Assembly: GCF_947581915.1 (NCBI RefSeq) | Contig: NZ_CANPWG010000067.1 | Span: 92,657 to 156,656 of the forward strand | Reading direction: 5' to 3' | Source: Candidatus Palauibacter scopulicola | GTDB lineage: Bacteria; Gemmatimonadota; Gemmatimonadetes; Palauibacterales; Palauibacteraceae | Length of the DNA stretch: 64,000 nt | Shown here: piece by piece, positions 33,530 to 42,296 of the stretch | Layout: the number at the start of each line of letters is the position of its first letter | Numbering within the stretch: the stretch's first letter is position 1 | Translations under genes and position numbers: made by a program | The notes under the pieces: generated by a model | What the model saw: the letters and a program-made list of their open reading frames with translations, nothing else | Databases searched by the model: none | What the model was told of the DNA's origin: nothing

Positions 33530-34322
33530 CGCGCCGGAAGGGCATCGAGAGCATCCCGCGCAGCGTCCCCCACTCCGAGCGGTCCACGTTCTCGAGCCCG
33601 AGACGGATCTCGCGCGGCTCGGACCGGAGCCGGAAGCTCCCGAAGGCCCGGTCCCAGAAGGAGAAGATGCTCGAGTAGTTCGAGTCGGTCTCAGGTTGAT
33701 GGTCGGAGTGATGGACCCAGTGCATCCACGGCGTGACGATGAGCCAGCGCAGGCGCCGGTCCACCCGGCCGGGCAGCCGCACGTTGCTGTGGTGGAAGAG
33801 GATGATCGGGAGGAGGATCGCCTCGTAGACGAGGAGTTCCGCCACCGTCACGCCGAGGACGGGAAGCACGGCGAGCCGCGCGATGGAGGACAGCACGATC
33901 TCCCCCGTGTGAAAGCGGAGGCCCGACGTGGCGTCCAGTTCGGCGTCCGAATGGTGGACCTGGTGGAAGCGCCACAGGAACCGCACCCGGTGATTCAGCC
34001 GGTGCCACAGGTACTGCCACGCATCGAAGATCACGATGGCGAGCCCGATCCGGGCCCACGCCGGCAGTTCGAGCAGGTGGAGCAGCCCGAAGCCGCGCGC
34101 CCTCGCCCCTTCCGTCACGAACAGCGTAGCCGCGGCGAAGATGACGGCCGCCACCGCCGCGTTCCCCACGCCGAGGGCGAGGTTCCGCGCCCCGTGCCCC
34201 GCCCTCGCGCTTCGGCCCTCGAACATCGGGAGGACGCCCTCGACCAGCCACAGGATGGCGAGCGCGACGGCGGCTCCCGCCGCCTTCAGAGTACCGGGAT
34301 CGTCGAACACGGAAGCGAACAT
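33516..34322 (-). CDS. Sterol desaturase/fatty acid hydroxylase family membrane protein
   Basis: A 268-residue integral membrane di-iron oxygenase. The histidine clusters are WHRLNHRVRFLW, RFHQVHHSDAELD and HWVHHSDHQPETDSNY, arranged HxxxH, HxxHH and HxxHH as in the fatty acid hydroxylase superfamily. Four to five hydrophobic helices frame them. It would hydroxylate or desaturate a lipid such as a carotenoid, sterol or fatty acid in the inner membrane using O2. The ATG is 6 nt after the stop of the DUF4249 lipoprotein gene on the same strand, so it may be part of the TonB receptor operon. Confidence 0.88.
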   Translation of the reverse strand: MFASVFDDPGTLKAAGAAVALAILWLVEGVLPMFEGRSARAGHGARNLALGVGNAAVAAVIFAAATLFVTEGARARGFGLLHLLELPAWARIGLAIVIFDAWQYLWHRLNHRVRFLWRFHQVHHSDAELDATSGLRFHTGEIVLSSIARLAVLPVLGVTVAELLVYEAILLPIILFHHSNVRLPGRVDRRLRWLIVTPWMHWVHHSDHQPETDSNYSSIFSFWDRAFGSFRLRSEPREIRLGLENVDRSEWGTLRGMLSMPFRRGRRE

Positions 34323-34328
34323 AGCCTG

Positions 34329-35228
34329 CTATCGGGCGGGGGCGATCCCCTCCGCGATACTCACCTCGGCCGCCCCGAAGAAACCGAACGCAAACCGGTG
34401 CGGACGGTCCAGATTCACGACGTTCCCCCGGATGGTGGCGGGCGGGATGGAGAATGGGTTCGCCGAGCCGAGCGCGTTCTGCTCGAAGAGCGCGTAGTAG
34501 TAGTCGTAGCCCAGCCTCGAGAGCGAGATCTGGCGGATCTCCGCGTGTTCGCCGGGCGCGATGGCGATCTCATCGTTCGGCTGGAAGCCGACCACATCCT
34601 GCCCGTCGTACAGTTCGTCCCGGCTCACGAGATTGATCGCGTTTCCGGGGTCCGGCGGGATTTCGTTCACGCCCTCCACGAGTTGTTCCCACAGGTAGTA
34701 GTTCGGGACCCCGGCCGGATCCGCGAAGTCGATCGCGGCCCGATAGCCTTCCTCGTCGATGAAGAGCGTCTCCTCTTCGTATACGAAATACAGCGAATCG
34801 ATCAGGGGGACCTCCCCCAGCAGAGCGGACGCCTCGTACACGTCGCCTCGGTACTCGAGGAAGAGCGTGTACGTCTCTCCGACGCTCGCGAAGAGGTGTT
34901 CCGTCCCGTACAGGCCCGGCTCGAGCTCCGGGAACGAGTAGGCGCGGCCGGCTCCGTCGACGACCGTGACGATGGCGCCCGTCGCGGGCGGGGTCGGCCG
35001 GCTGTCGAAGAAGCCCGCCGTCGTCGACAGCCGGATGCGCTGTCTTCCGCTCGGCGCGTCGCTCGGCGCACCCTTGATGCGCTCGATCCGCCCCTCCACG
35101 ACGAGCCTCGGCACCGGGTCCGGAATGTCGACGTCCACGACGCGTTCGCAGCCCGCGGCCGCGAGACACCCGGCCAACGCGAGCAGCCGGCCCGCCGTCA
35201 GCGCGCGACTCCCGCCGCCGCGACCCAT
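34329..35228 (-). CDS. DUF4249-family lipoprotein, partner of TonB receptor
   Basis: A 299-residue lipoprotein (LLALAGCLAAAGCERVVDVDIPD). The beginning CERVVDVDIPDPVPRLVVEGRI is the usual opening of DUF4249 proteins. Beta-rich segments follow, such as ATGAIVTVVDGAGRAYSF and GLYGTEHLFASVGETYTLFLEYRGD. The C-terminal half includes ISLSRLGYDYYYALFEQNA, also typical. DUF4249 lipoproteins are encoded next to SusC-like or FecA-like TonB receptors and probably cap them on the cell surface. The start shares one base with the stop of the receptor gene (TGATG), so the two are translationally coupled. Confidence 0.82.
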   Translation of the reverse strand: MGRGGGSRALTAGRLLALAGCLAAAGCERVVDVDIPDPVPRLVVEGRIERIKGAPSDAPSGRQRIRLSTTAGFFDSRPTPPATGAIVTVVDGAGRAYSFPELEPGLYGTEHLFASVGETYTLFLEYRGDVYEASALLGEVPLIDSLYFVYEEETLFIDEEGYRAAIDFADPAGVPNYYLWEQLVEGVNEIPPDPGNAINLVSRDELYDGQDVVGFQPNDEIAIAPGEHAEIRQISLSRLGYDYYYALFEQNALGSANPFSIPPATIRGNVVNLDRPHRFAFGFFGAAEVSIAEGIAPAR

Positions 35229-37630
35229 CAGAAGTTCCGCCGGTAGCTGATGCTCGGCACCAGGCCGAACACGGCGGTCTCCACCGCCTCCGTGACGGTG
35301 CGCGAGTCCCGGTTCTGGCGGAAGGCGATCGCCTGCGCGTTGAAGCGGTTGTACACGTTGAAGAGCCCGAACTGGAGTTCTCCCCGGCCCCATCTCCTGG
35401 TGGCCGACACGTCCAGACGATGATAGGCCGGAAGGCGTCTGGCGTTCCGCGGCCCGAACTCTCCCAGAATCAGGCCGGCGAACTCATACCTCGCGACGGG
35501 ATACGTCGTCGGCAACCCCGTGGCGAAGACGAAGTTCGCCCCGAGGCTCCAGTCCTCGCCGAGCCTGTACAGTCCCGTCAGGGCGAAATCGTGCGTCCGG
35601 TCGTAGGGTGAAGGATACCAGTCTCCCCCGTTGACCCCGGGATCCGCCGCCGTGAGCCCGGGCGTCCGCTGATCCGAGCGGGCGAGGGTATAGCTCGCCC
35701 ATCCGGTGAGGCGCCCGCGGGTCTTTCTCAGGAGGAACTCCACCCCGTATCCGCGTCCGTCGCCCGGGAGGAGAAGCGTTTCGAGCCGCCGGCTGAAGTA
35801 GATGTCCGCCCCGTCCACGTAATCGATCAGGTGGCGCGCCCGCTTGTAGTAGACCTCTCCCGACAGCGCGTAGCGCCCCCCGGCGAGCGTGGACACGTAG
35901 CCGAGGGCGAACTGATCGGCGACGTGCGGCTTCACGTACGGCCCCACGGGATCCCACAGGTCGAGCGGAGTGGGGGAGTTCGTGTTCGTCACCAGCCGCA
36001 GGTACTGCCGCGTGCGTGAGTAGCTCGCCTTGAGCGATGAGGCGTCGCTGAGTCCGAAGCGCAACCCGAGCCGCGGCTCGAGGCCTCCGTACGAGATGAT
36101 CGTCTCTCCGTCGCCGTACCGCGTGCTGTCCACGACGGCCCCGGGCTCGTAGCGGCCCAGCGCCGGGCGATACACCACGGGGGCGCCGTTCTCGTAGTCG
36201 TAGACCGTCGCCGCGCCCCGGCGGATGAACCCTGCCGCCCGAAGCCCGTAGCGGAGCCCGAGGCGTCCGATCTCCGTTTCGTGTTCGATGTATGCCTCGG
36301 GAGAGAGGCCCCTCCGCGACTCGAACTCCGTCGCGATGACCGCCGACCCCTCGCCGGGGGCGATGTTCGCGGGCTGGATCTCGTAGCTGCGGAGCCCCAA
36401 TCCGAACTCCAACCGGTCCGAAGGGCCCACGTCCCACGACTCGTCGATGGTGACGCTGAAGTTCCGGATCCCCGCGTCGAGCGAGGCGGCTTGCGCGTTG
36501 AAGTTGTTCTGCAGGTGGTACTCGTAGTCGCTGTAGGTGACGGTCAGATGGGAGAAGACCGGGCCGAACACATGGTTCCAGCGCAGCGTGCCCGTCGCGT
36601 TCCCCCACCCGGCGGAGGCCTGGGTTCCGATCCGCAGCCGGTCGCGGCCGAAGTAGCCGGAGAGCATGACCTGGCCGGTGGCGCCGTAGCGCGCGTTCGC
36701 CTTGGCGTTGAGGTCGTAGAAGTAGGCGGCGCTCTCCTGGATCGAGGGGTCGCTCGACAGGCCCAGGAAGAGGTCCGCGTAGGTGCGGCGGCCCGCGACG
36801 AGCCAGGATCCCCTTCCGTCGAAGAGGGGGCCCTGGAGGCTGAGGCGGCTGGAGAGGAGGCCGATCGTCGCCGCCCCCTCGAACTCGCGCGAGTTCCCCT
36901 CGCGCTGGTGGATCTCCAGCACGGAGGAGAGGCGGCCGCCGTAGCGGGCCGGGATACCGCCCTTGTAGAGGGTGACGTCCCCCACCGCGTCCGAGTTGAA
37001 GGTCGAGAAGAGGCCGATGGCGTGGGCCGGATTGAACACCTCGGAGTCGTCGAGCCGGATCTGGTTCTCGTCGCCGGCGCCGCCGCGCACGTTGATCGCG
37101 GTCGTCGCGTCGTTTGCCGTGCTGATGCCGGGATAGAGGGTCAGCGTGCGGACCGGGTCCGCCTCGCCGAGGACCAGCGGGAGTTCGGAGAGGGATGGGA
37201 CATCGAGCCGGACGACGCTCATGTCCAGGCTCGCCGGGTCGAGGTCCGGAGGTTCGCGGTCGGCGGTGACCGTGAGTTCCGTCACGATGACGGGCCTGAG
37301 GGGGAGCGAGAAGTCCAGCGAGGTCGTCTCCCGCAGGTCCACGACCTCGGTCACGGTTTCGTAGCCGAGGCTGGTGACGCGGATCGAATACCGCCCGGGA
37401 GGCAGTTCGACCGAGTAGAACCCGAACCGGTTCGTCCCGATGATGAGACCGCGCTCCTCGATGTCGAGCCGCGCGGCCCGAATCACCTCGTCGTTCTCCG
37501 CCACTCGCACGTAGCCCGAGAGGCGGACCGGCTCCGCTTCCTGCGCGGCTGCCCCGCCGGCTCCCGCCGCCGCCACGGCCCCCTGGGTCAGGGCCAGGAT
37601 CGTCAGCGCCGCTCTGCTCTGGAAACGAAT
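35228..37630 (-). CDS. TonB-dependent outer-membrane receptor with CarboxypepD_reg domain; possible ATT start
   Basis: About 800 residues. A carboxypeptidase-regulatory-like beta-sandwich lies at the N-terminus (LSGYVRVAENDEVI, GRYSIRVTSLGYETVTEVVDL). A plug domain follows (INVRGGAGDENQIRLDDSEVFNPAH, VTLYKGGIPARYGGRLSSVLEI), then a 22-strand-like barrel ending VPSISYRRNF with terminal Phe. It imports an unknown ligand using TonB energy. The signal peptide (RFQSRAALTILALTQGAVAAAG) is readable only upstream of the first canonical start, a GTG at 37576. The best start there is an ATT at 37628-37630 after GGAG with a 6-nt spacer. It is followed directly by its DUF4249 partner gene. Confidence 0.85.
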   Translation of the reverse strand: MRFQSRAALTILALTQGAVAAAGAGGAAAQEAEPVRLSGYVRVAENDEVIRAARLDIEERGLIIGTNRFGFYSVELPPGRYSIRVTSLGYETVTEVVDLRETTSLDFSLPLRPVIVTELTVTADREPPDLDPASLDMSVVRLDVPSLSELPLVLGEADPVRTLTLYPGISTANDATTAINVRGGAGDENQIRLDDSEVFNPAHAIGLFSTFNSDAVGDVTLYKGGIPARYGGRLSSVLEIHQREGNSREFEGAATIGLLSSRLSLQGPLFDGRGSWLVAGRRTYADLFLGLSSDPSIQESAAYFYDLNAKANARYGATGQVMLSGYFGRDRLRIGTQASAGWGNATGTLRWNHVFGPVFSHLTVTYSDYEYHLQNNFNAQAASLDAGIRNFSVTIDESWDVGPSDRLEFGLGLRSYEIQPANIAPGEGSAVIATEFESRRGLSPEAYIEHETEIGRLGLRYGLRAAGFIRRGAATVYDYENGAPVVYRPALGRYEPGAVVDSTRYGDGETIISYGGLEPRLGLRFGLSDASSLKASYSRTRQYLRLVTNTNSPTPLDLWDPVGPYVKPHVADQFALGYVSTLAGGRYALSGEVYYKRARHLIDYVDGADIYFSRRLETLLLPGDGRGYGVEFLLRKTRGRLTGWASYTLARSDQRTPGLTAADPGVNGGDWYPSPYDRTHDFALTGLYRLGEDWSLGANFVFATGLPTTYPVARYEFAGLILGEFGPRNARRLPAYHRLDVSATRRWGRGELQFGLFNVYNRFNAQAIAFRQNRDSRTVTEAVETAVFGLVPSISYRRNF

Positions 37631-37673
37631 GTCGGTCTCCGTCCGGGGCGGCAGGCCCGCCCGTCCGCGGGGG

Positions 37674-38447
37674 TTATTCGGGAAGCGTGAGGACCTGGCC
37701 CGGATAGATCCGGCTCCCGCTCAGGTTGTTCGCGGATCGGAGGCGGGTCACGGTCGTTTCGTGGCGACGGGCGATCCCCCAGAGCGAATCGCCCGCCATC
37801 ACCCGGTACCGCCCTCCGCCGGCGACGTACTGCTGCTGCGCGCGCGTGATTCGCTCGACGTAGGCCGCGTATTGCTGCGGGAAGATCGCCAGGTGGTAGT
37901 GCGGCGGGTGGCGCTCCAGGGTCGCCTCGAGCACCCCCGACCCCTCGAGCTGGAGCAGCACGCGCTCGAGCCACCCGCGGCACTTCGGGTCGGGGCGGCG
38001 CAGGTCGAGCGCCATGCCGGTGGGGTGTACGGAGCGGGGGGAGGCATTTCGCGGCTGCTTGTTCTTCGGGCGCGTGAGGCTGGTGACGACGAGCCGCTCG
38101 CCACAGGCGCTCCGGTACTGCCGGGCGAGCCGCGAGATGAACAGCTTGACCTCGGGCCGCGCGTAGGGGAACGAGAGATCGTGGAGCATGTAGTCCGTCG
38201 AGGGGGGCACTGGCACGAGATAGCCGTTGTCGACGAAGCGCTGCAATTGGGCCGGCGTCGCGATGTAGGTGAAGTCGTGCTCGCGGGCGACGCGGTTCTG
38301 GCGGTCCAGGGAACTCGTGGACCCGCGGAGACTCTGTCCCGACATCTCACCGGGCAGGGCCAGGAGCACGCACGCCGCCACGAAGAAGAGATTCGAATTC
38401 CGAAGGGGCCGCGCGCCGTGGCGCGGCAACATCGTCCAGGTTTTCAC
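37674..38447 (-). CDS. DUF5715/VanY-like peptidase with C-terminal LysM domain
   Basis: A 257-residue exported protein. After the signal (SNLFFVAACVLLALPGEMSGQ) a peptidase M15-like domain shows SVHPTGMALDLRRPDP (Ser-x-His...Asp zinc site) and ERHPPHYHLAIFP (HxH). These are the VanY/DUF5715 D-alanyl-D-alanine peptidase ligands. A LysM repeat (YRVMAGDSLWGIARRH... IYPGQVLTLP) at the C-terminus binds peptidoglycan. It should trim peptidoglycan stem peptides. I chose the GTG at 38445-38447 because GGAGGCATC precedes it; an ATG six codons later is possible. Its end is about 40 nt before the TonB receptor start region. Confidence 0.82.
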   Translation of the reverse strand: MKTWTMLPRHGARPLRNSNLFFVAACVLLALPGEMSGQSLRGSTSSLDRQNRVAREHDFTYIATPAQLQRFVDNGYLVPVPPSTDYMLHDLSFPYARPEVKLFISRLARQYRSACGERLVVTSLTRPKNKQPRNASPRSVHPTGMALDLRRPDPKCRGWLERVLLQLEGSGVLEATLERHPPHYHLAIFPQQYAAYVERITRAQQQYVAGGGRYRVMAGDSLWGIARRHETTVTRLRSANNLSGSRIYPGQVLTLPE

Positions 38448-38571
38448 GATGCCTCCACCCCGCTGATCCACCCCACCCGAACTGCACCCGAACCTGAAAT
38501 ATAAGCCGGCGGAGCTTTGACGTTCAACTTTCTCCGATCGGGAGGCGTTCCGGGACGCGCGCGGGAGCGCA

Positions 38572-39507
38572 TTACCGATCGTCGCGGATGCCGAAGAAAC
38601 GCTCCCGCCGGGCGAGCGCGTGGCGGATGGCGTCGGGGTCGGCGCGGGCGAAACGGATGGGCGCGCCGGGCCGGGCCTGCGCAAACGCGTCGAGCGCGAC
38701 CGGGTCGACGGAGCCGAGCTTCGCGTAGCCGCCGATCGTGGGGCGGTCCCGCATGAAGACGAGCGGCAGGCCGTCGCCCGTCACCTGAACGGTACCGTCC
38801 ACGAGGGGCGTCGAGTCGAGGACGCGCGGACCCGATCCCAGGGCGGGGCCGGCCAGTCGGCCCGCGGTTCTGTCGCTCGCCGGGTCAAGCGTCCATTCCG
38901 CGTCGAACACCCGCTCCCGGTCCGCCTCCGAGAACTCGGCCCACTCGTAGCCGGCGATCAGCGGCAGCGTCAGCGAGGCCGTCTCCGGGGGGACGAGTTC
39001 GCGGGGCACGCGCCGCACCGGACAGGCGCGTTCGGGGTCGCGCCAGCGGAGGGGCTCGCCGGCGCGGAGGGGCCGGCCGAGCAGCCCGGGCCATCCGTCG
39101 CGCACGACGGCCGATGCGGAGCCGAACGCCGTGGGGACATCGAGACCGCCGGGGAACGCGACGAAGGCGCGCATGCCGGTCGCGCTGTAGCCGAGCCGCA
39201 GCACCTGGCCCGGGCGGGCCCGGACGGTGCGCCAGGTCCCCGTTTCGACGCCGTCGAGCGTGGCGGCGCAGTCGGCACCCGTCAGCGCCACGGACGTCTC
39301 GACGGCGAAGCGCAGGGCGAAGCCGCCCAGGGTGATCTCGAGCGCGGCCGCCGCCGGATCGTTGCCGAGCAGCCGGTTGGCCCAGAGGTAGGCGCGCTGG
39401 TCCATCGCGCCCCCGGGGGCCAGCCCGACGCGGCGGCCGGTCCGCCGGCCCAGATCCTGGATCGTGCAGAGCGGCCCGGGGCGGTCCACGACGCCGTGCG
39501 GGCTCAT
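38572..39507 (-). CDS. pxpC: 5-oxoprolinase subunit C (biotin-dependent carboxyltransferase family)
   Basis: A 311-residue cytosolic protein. GPLCTIQDLGRRTGRRVGLAPGGAMD is the family opening, read here in pieces: TIQDLGR, GLAPGGAMD, and then ANRLLGNDPAAAALEITLGG. YEWAEFSEADRE and RDRPTIGGYAKLGSV further on are typical of KipA/PxpC. With PxpA and PxpB it forms the ATP-dependent 5-oxoprolinase that turns 5-oxo-L-proline into L-glutamate. It overlaps pxpB by 4 nt (ATGA). The three pxp genes lie in the order A, B, C. Confidence 0.92.
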   Translation of the reverse strand: MSPHGVVDRPGPLCTIQDLGRRTGRRVGLAPGGAMDQRAYLWANRLLGNDPAAAALEITLGGFALRFAVETSVALTGADCAATLDGVETGTWRTVRARPGQVLRLGYSATGMRAFVAFPGGLDVPTAFGSASAVVRDGWPGLLGRPLRAGEPLRWRDPERACPVRRVPRELVPPETASLTLPLIAGYEWAEFSEADRERVFDAEWTLDPASDRTAGRLAGPALGSGPRVLDSTPLVDGTVQVTGDGLPLVFMRDRPTIGGYAKLGSVDPVALDAFAQARPGAPIRFARADPDAIRHALARRERFFGIRDDR

Positions 39508-40175
39508 CCGCCCGCAGCCTCGTATTCGTCCCGGTCGATCGGGCGGAACTCGACCGAGCCGCCCACCCGAAAGCGCGCGATCCGCTCGGCGGCATCGGCG
39601 AAGAGCGCCGAGGGCACGCGGCCGATCAGACGCCAGCCGCCCGGCCCTGCCGCCGGATAGACGCCGGTGCGCCGGTCCGCGATCCCGACGGCTCCCGCTT
39701 CAACGCGCGGGCGGGGCGTCGTGAGGCGCGGCATGGCGATCCGCGCGTCCACGTCGCCCATGTAGGCGAACCCCGGCGCGAACCCGGTCGCGAGGACGGC
39801 ATACGCCCTACCGCTGTGGAGCCGCGCCACCTCCCCCACGCCCACACCCGCGTTCGCCGCCACCTCCTCCAGGTCCGGGGCCAGTTCCGGATCGTAGCAC
39901 ACCGGCAGCGACACGGGGTCGCCCGCGTCGATCCGGGGCGTCTCCGCCAGACACTCTTCCGCGGCCGCGGCCAGCCTGGATTCGACGTCCGTCGCGTCCC
40001 AACTGTGGGGCGACCCCTCGACGAGCAGCCGGTTGAAGGCCGGAATCGTCGCGCGGAGGTCCGGCAGGGCGTCGCGCGCGGAACGCTCGAGACGGAGGAC
40101 TCGCGCGATGCCGTCGCGGTCGGGCGCCACCGGAAGCGTGACCAGGGCGCTCACCGGCCCCGGGAAGGTGATCAC
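39504..40175 (-). CDS. pxpB: 5-oxoprolinase subunit B (KipI family)
   Basis: A 223-residue protein. VEGSPHSWDATDVE lies early; SLPVCYDPELAPDLEEVA and FAPGFAYMGDVDARIAMPRL are the main KipI/PxpB signatures, followed by RVEAGAVGIADRRTGVYPAAGPGGWRLIG. It is the second subunit of 5-oxoprolinase. The GTG at 40173-40175 is the best start, with GGAAGAAG (the end of pxpA) about 10 nt upstream. Sequence further upstream in this frame is a read-through of pxpA. The small gap and overlap to its neighbours show a single operon. Confidence 0.9.
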   Translation of the reverse strand: MITFPGPVSALVTLPVAPDRDGIARVLRLERSARDALPDLRATIPAFNRLLVEGSPHSWDATDVESRLAAAAEECLAETPRIDAGDPVSLPVCYDPELAPDLEEVAANAGVGVGEVARLHSGRAYAVLATGFAPGFAYMGDVDARIAMPRLTTPRPRVEAGAVGIADRRTGVYPAAGPGGWRLIGRVPSALFADAAERIARFRVGGSVEFRPIDRDEYEAAGG

Positions 40176-40182
40176 CGGCGAT

Positions 40183-40914
40183 CTACTTCTTCCGCGGCAC
40201 GAGTTCGCGGATGCGGCGGAGCACCGCCGTGGCGGAGGGGTTGTCGCCGTGAACGCAGAGCGTCTCGGCCGCCACGGGGAGCGGGCCCGCGGGGGTCTCC
40301 ACGAATCCATCGAGGAGGTTCGCTACGTGGCTGGCCACGGCGTCCGCGTCGGAGAGGACGGCGCCGTCGATCCCGCGCGCCTGAAGGCGCCCGTCGGCCG
40401 CGTAGGCCCGATCCGCAAAGGCTTCGAACGCCAGCGTCAACTCCGTGTGCTCCAGCATCGCCGCGTGCCGCTCGCGCTCCGGCGTCGCCTGCAGGACGAA
40501 CGCGAGCGTCGGGTCCAGCGCCGCCACGCCTTCCGCCAGCCGCGTGAGTAGCCGGTCGTCCTTCATCATGGCGAGGTACAGCGCTCCGTGGGGCTTCACG
40601 TGCCGCAGCGGGATGCCCAGCGCCGACGCCACGCCCCGCAGCGCCCCGATCTGCGCCTGCATCTCGAGCACCAGCGAATCGACCGGCCAGTCCAGTTGCA
40701 GTCGCCCGAAGTTCCGCCGGTCGGGATAGCCCGGGTGCGCCCCCGCCTGCACGCCGTGCTCGGCCGCCAGACGGAGCGTCCGGGCCATCGTGTCCGGATC
40801 CCCGGCATGGCCGCCGCAGGCGATATTGGCCTGATCGATCAGCGGCATGACCGCTTCATCGGCCCCCTTCTCCCAAGGCCCGTAGCTCTCGCCCATGTCG
40901 CAGTTGATCAGCAT
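40183..40914 (-). CDS. pxpA: 5-oxoprolinase subunit A (LamB/YcsF family)
   Basis: A 243-residue protein beginning MLINCDMGESYGPWEKGAD, the strongly conserved N-terminus of LamB/YcsF proteins. IDQANIACGGHAGDPDTM has the catalytic-site His, then AGAHPGYPDRRNFGR and LRHVKPHGALYLAMMKD follow. The end CVHGDNPSATAVLRRIR is diagnostic. It is the first gene of pxpABC and is divergent from the M19 dipeptidase gene, with about 150 bp between them. 5-Oxoproline formed from gamma-glutamyl compounds would be returned to glutamate. Confidence 0.94.
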   Translation of the reverse strand: MLINCDMGESYGPWEKGADEAVMPLIDQANIACGGHAGDPDTMARTLRLAAEHGVQAGAHPGYPDRRNFGRLQLDWPVDSLVLEMQAQIGALRGVASALGIPLRHVKPHGALYLAMMKDDRLLTRLAEGVAALDPTLAFVLQATPERERHAAMLEHTELTLAFEAFADRAYAADGRLQARGIDGAVLSDADAVASHVANLLDGFVETPAGPLPVAAETLCVHGDNPSATAVLRRIRELVPRKK

Positions 40915-41067
40915 GCGGGAAGATACCCGCGCGGGACGGGCGTTCGCACCTGCGCCCGGCCACGACGCCGCCCGTGGCGCGGCATGGCTGGCGGCGCGCC
41001 GTCCGCCAAGCGAGAATCCATTGTAGGCTGTTCTGCCGCTGCGTTTGTCAACGGGAGTCGGTGCAAC
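40915..41067. other. Divergent intergenic region pxpA/dipeptidase
   Basis: About 150 bp that should hold promoters for both directions. I found no clear operator, repeat or RNA element. A TTGTAGGCTGTT stretch at about 41020-41032 is AT-richer than its surroundings and is the only weak hint of a promoter. Confidence 0.3.
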
Positions 41068-42264
41068 ATGATGCGAATTCTCACCCGGACGCCGGCGATG
41101 GCGGTTCTGTCCGCGCTCATCCTTGGGCTCGCGGCCGCCAATGCGCGTGCGCAGGACGAACATGTCGAGGTTGCGAACCGCGTGCTGTCGAGCGTCCCCC
41201 TGTTCGACGGACACAACGACCTTCCCTGGGCGATCCGGAACGCGGAAGCGCCCCGCGACGTCCGCGCCTACGACATCTCGCGCCCCACGCCGGGCCACAC
41301 CGATCTCGCCCGCCTTCGGGCCGGCGGCGTCGGGGCCCAGTTCTGGTCCGTCTACGTCCCTTCCTCGGTCATGTGGGATGGCGGCGGCGCGCGCATGCAA
41401 CTCGAGCAGATCGACATCGCGCTCCAGATCATCTCCGATCACCGCGAGGACCTGGGGCTCGCGCTCACCGCGGCGGATGTGATGGAGCAGTTCCACCGCG
41501 GCAAGGTCGCCTCGATGCTCGGCATGGAGGGGGGCCATGCGATCGAGAACTCGCTCGGCGCCCTGCGGGCCTTCTACGCGCTCGGCGTCCGCTACATGAC
41601 GCTCACGCACAGCGCCAACCTCCCCTGGGCCGACTCCTGCTGCGCGCTGCCCGAACTCGGGGGGCTCTCCGCCTTCGGCAAGGAGGTCGTGCGCGAAATG
41701 AACTGGCTGGGCATGCTGGTCGACATCTCGCATGTGTCGCCCGGAAGCATGCACGATGCGCTCGACGTGACCGAGGCGCCGGTCATCTTCTCGCATTCCT
41801 CCGCCCGGGCGGTGACGGACCACCCGCGCAACGTGCCGGACGACGTGTTGAGCCGGCTGCCGGAGAACGGCGGCGTCGTCATGGTCACCTTCGTCGAGTC
41901 CTTCGTGAACCAGGAGGTCGCCAACTACGTCGGCCCATCGGAAGGACGCCCGCGCGCCACGATGGCCGATGTCGTGGCGCATATCGAGCACATCCGTGAC
42001 GTGGCGGGCATCGACCACGTCGCGATCGGGGGCGACTACGACGGCATCGACCGGGGGCCGGTCGGGCTGGAGGACGTATCGACGTACCCGGCCCTGTTCG
42101 CCGAACTTTCCCGTCGCGGATGGACCGAATCCGAACTCCGGGCCCTCGCGGCCGACAACCTGCTTCGCGTCATGCGGGCCGCCGAAGCGACCGCGCGCCG
42201 GCTCCAGGCCGAACGCGATCCCTCCATGGCCACGATCGAACAACTGGACGGGCTGGTGCCGTGA
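41068..42264 (+). CDS. Secreted M19 membrane dipeptidase
   Basis: A 398-residue protein with a signal peptide (AMAVLSALILGLAAANARAQ) and a renal-dipeptidase TIM barrel. FDGHNDLPWAI has the His and Asp metal ligands, SMLGMEGGHAIENSL the bridging Glu, VDISHVSPGSM and IFSHSSARAV the distal His ligands, and IGGDYDGIDRGP the catalytic Asp. It splits dipeptides, including D-residue-containing ones, with two zinc ions. It is 32 nt upstream of two FAH-family genes on the same strand. Confidence 0.93.
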   Translation: MMRILTRTPAMAVLSALILGLAAANARAQDEHVEVANRVLSSVPLFDGHNDLPWAIRNAEAPRDVRAYDISRPTPGHTDLARLRAGGVGAQFWSVYVPSSVMWDGGGARMQLEQIDIALQIISDHREDLGLALTAADVMEQFHRGKVASMLGMEGGHAIENSLGALRAFYALGVRYMTLTHSANLPWADSCCALPELGGLSAFGKEVVREMNWLGMLVDISHVSPGSMHDALDVTEAPVIFSHSSARAVTDHPRNVPDDVLSRLPENGGVVMVTFVESFVNQEVANYVGPSEGRPRATMADVVAHIEHIRDVAGIDHVAIGGDYDGIDRGPVGLEDVSTYPALFAELSRRGWTESELRALAADNLLRVMRAAEATARRLQAERDPSMATIEQLDGLVP

Positions 42265-42296
42265 GACCCGCCGTCCCCAACCGAGAGGAAAGACCC

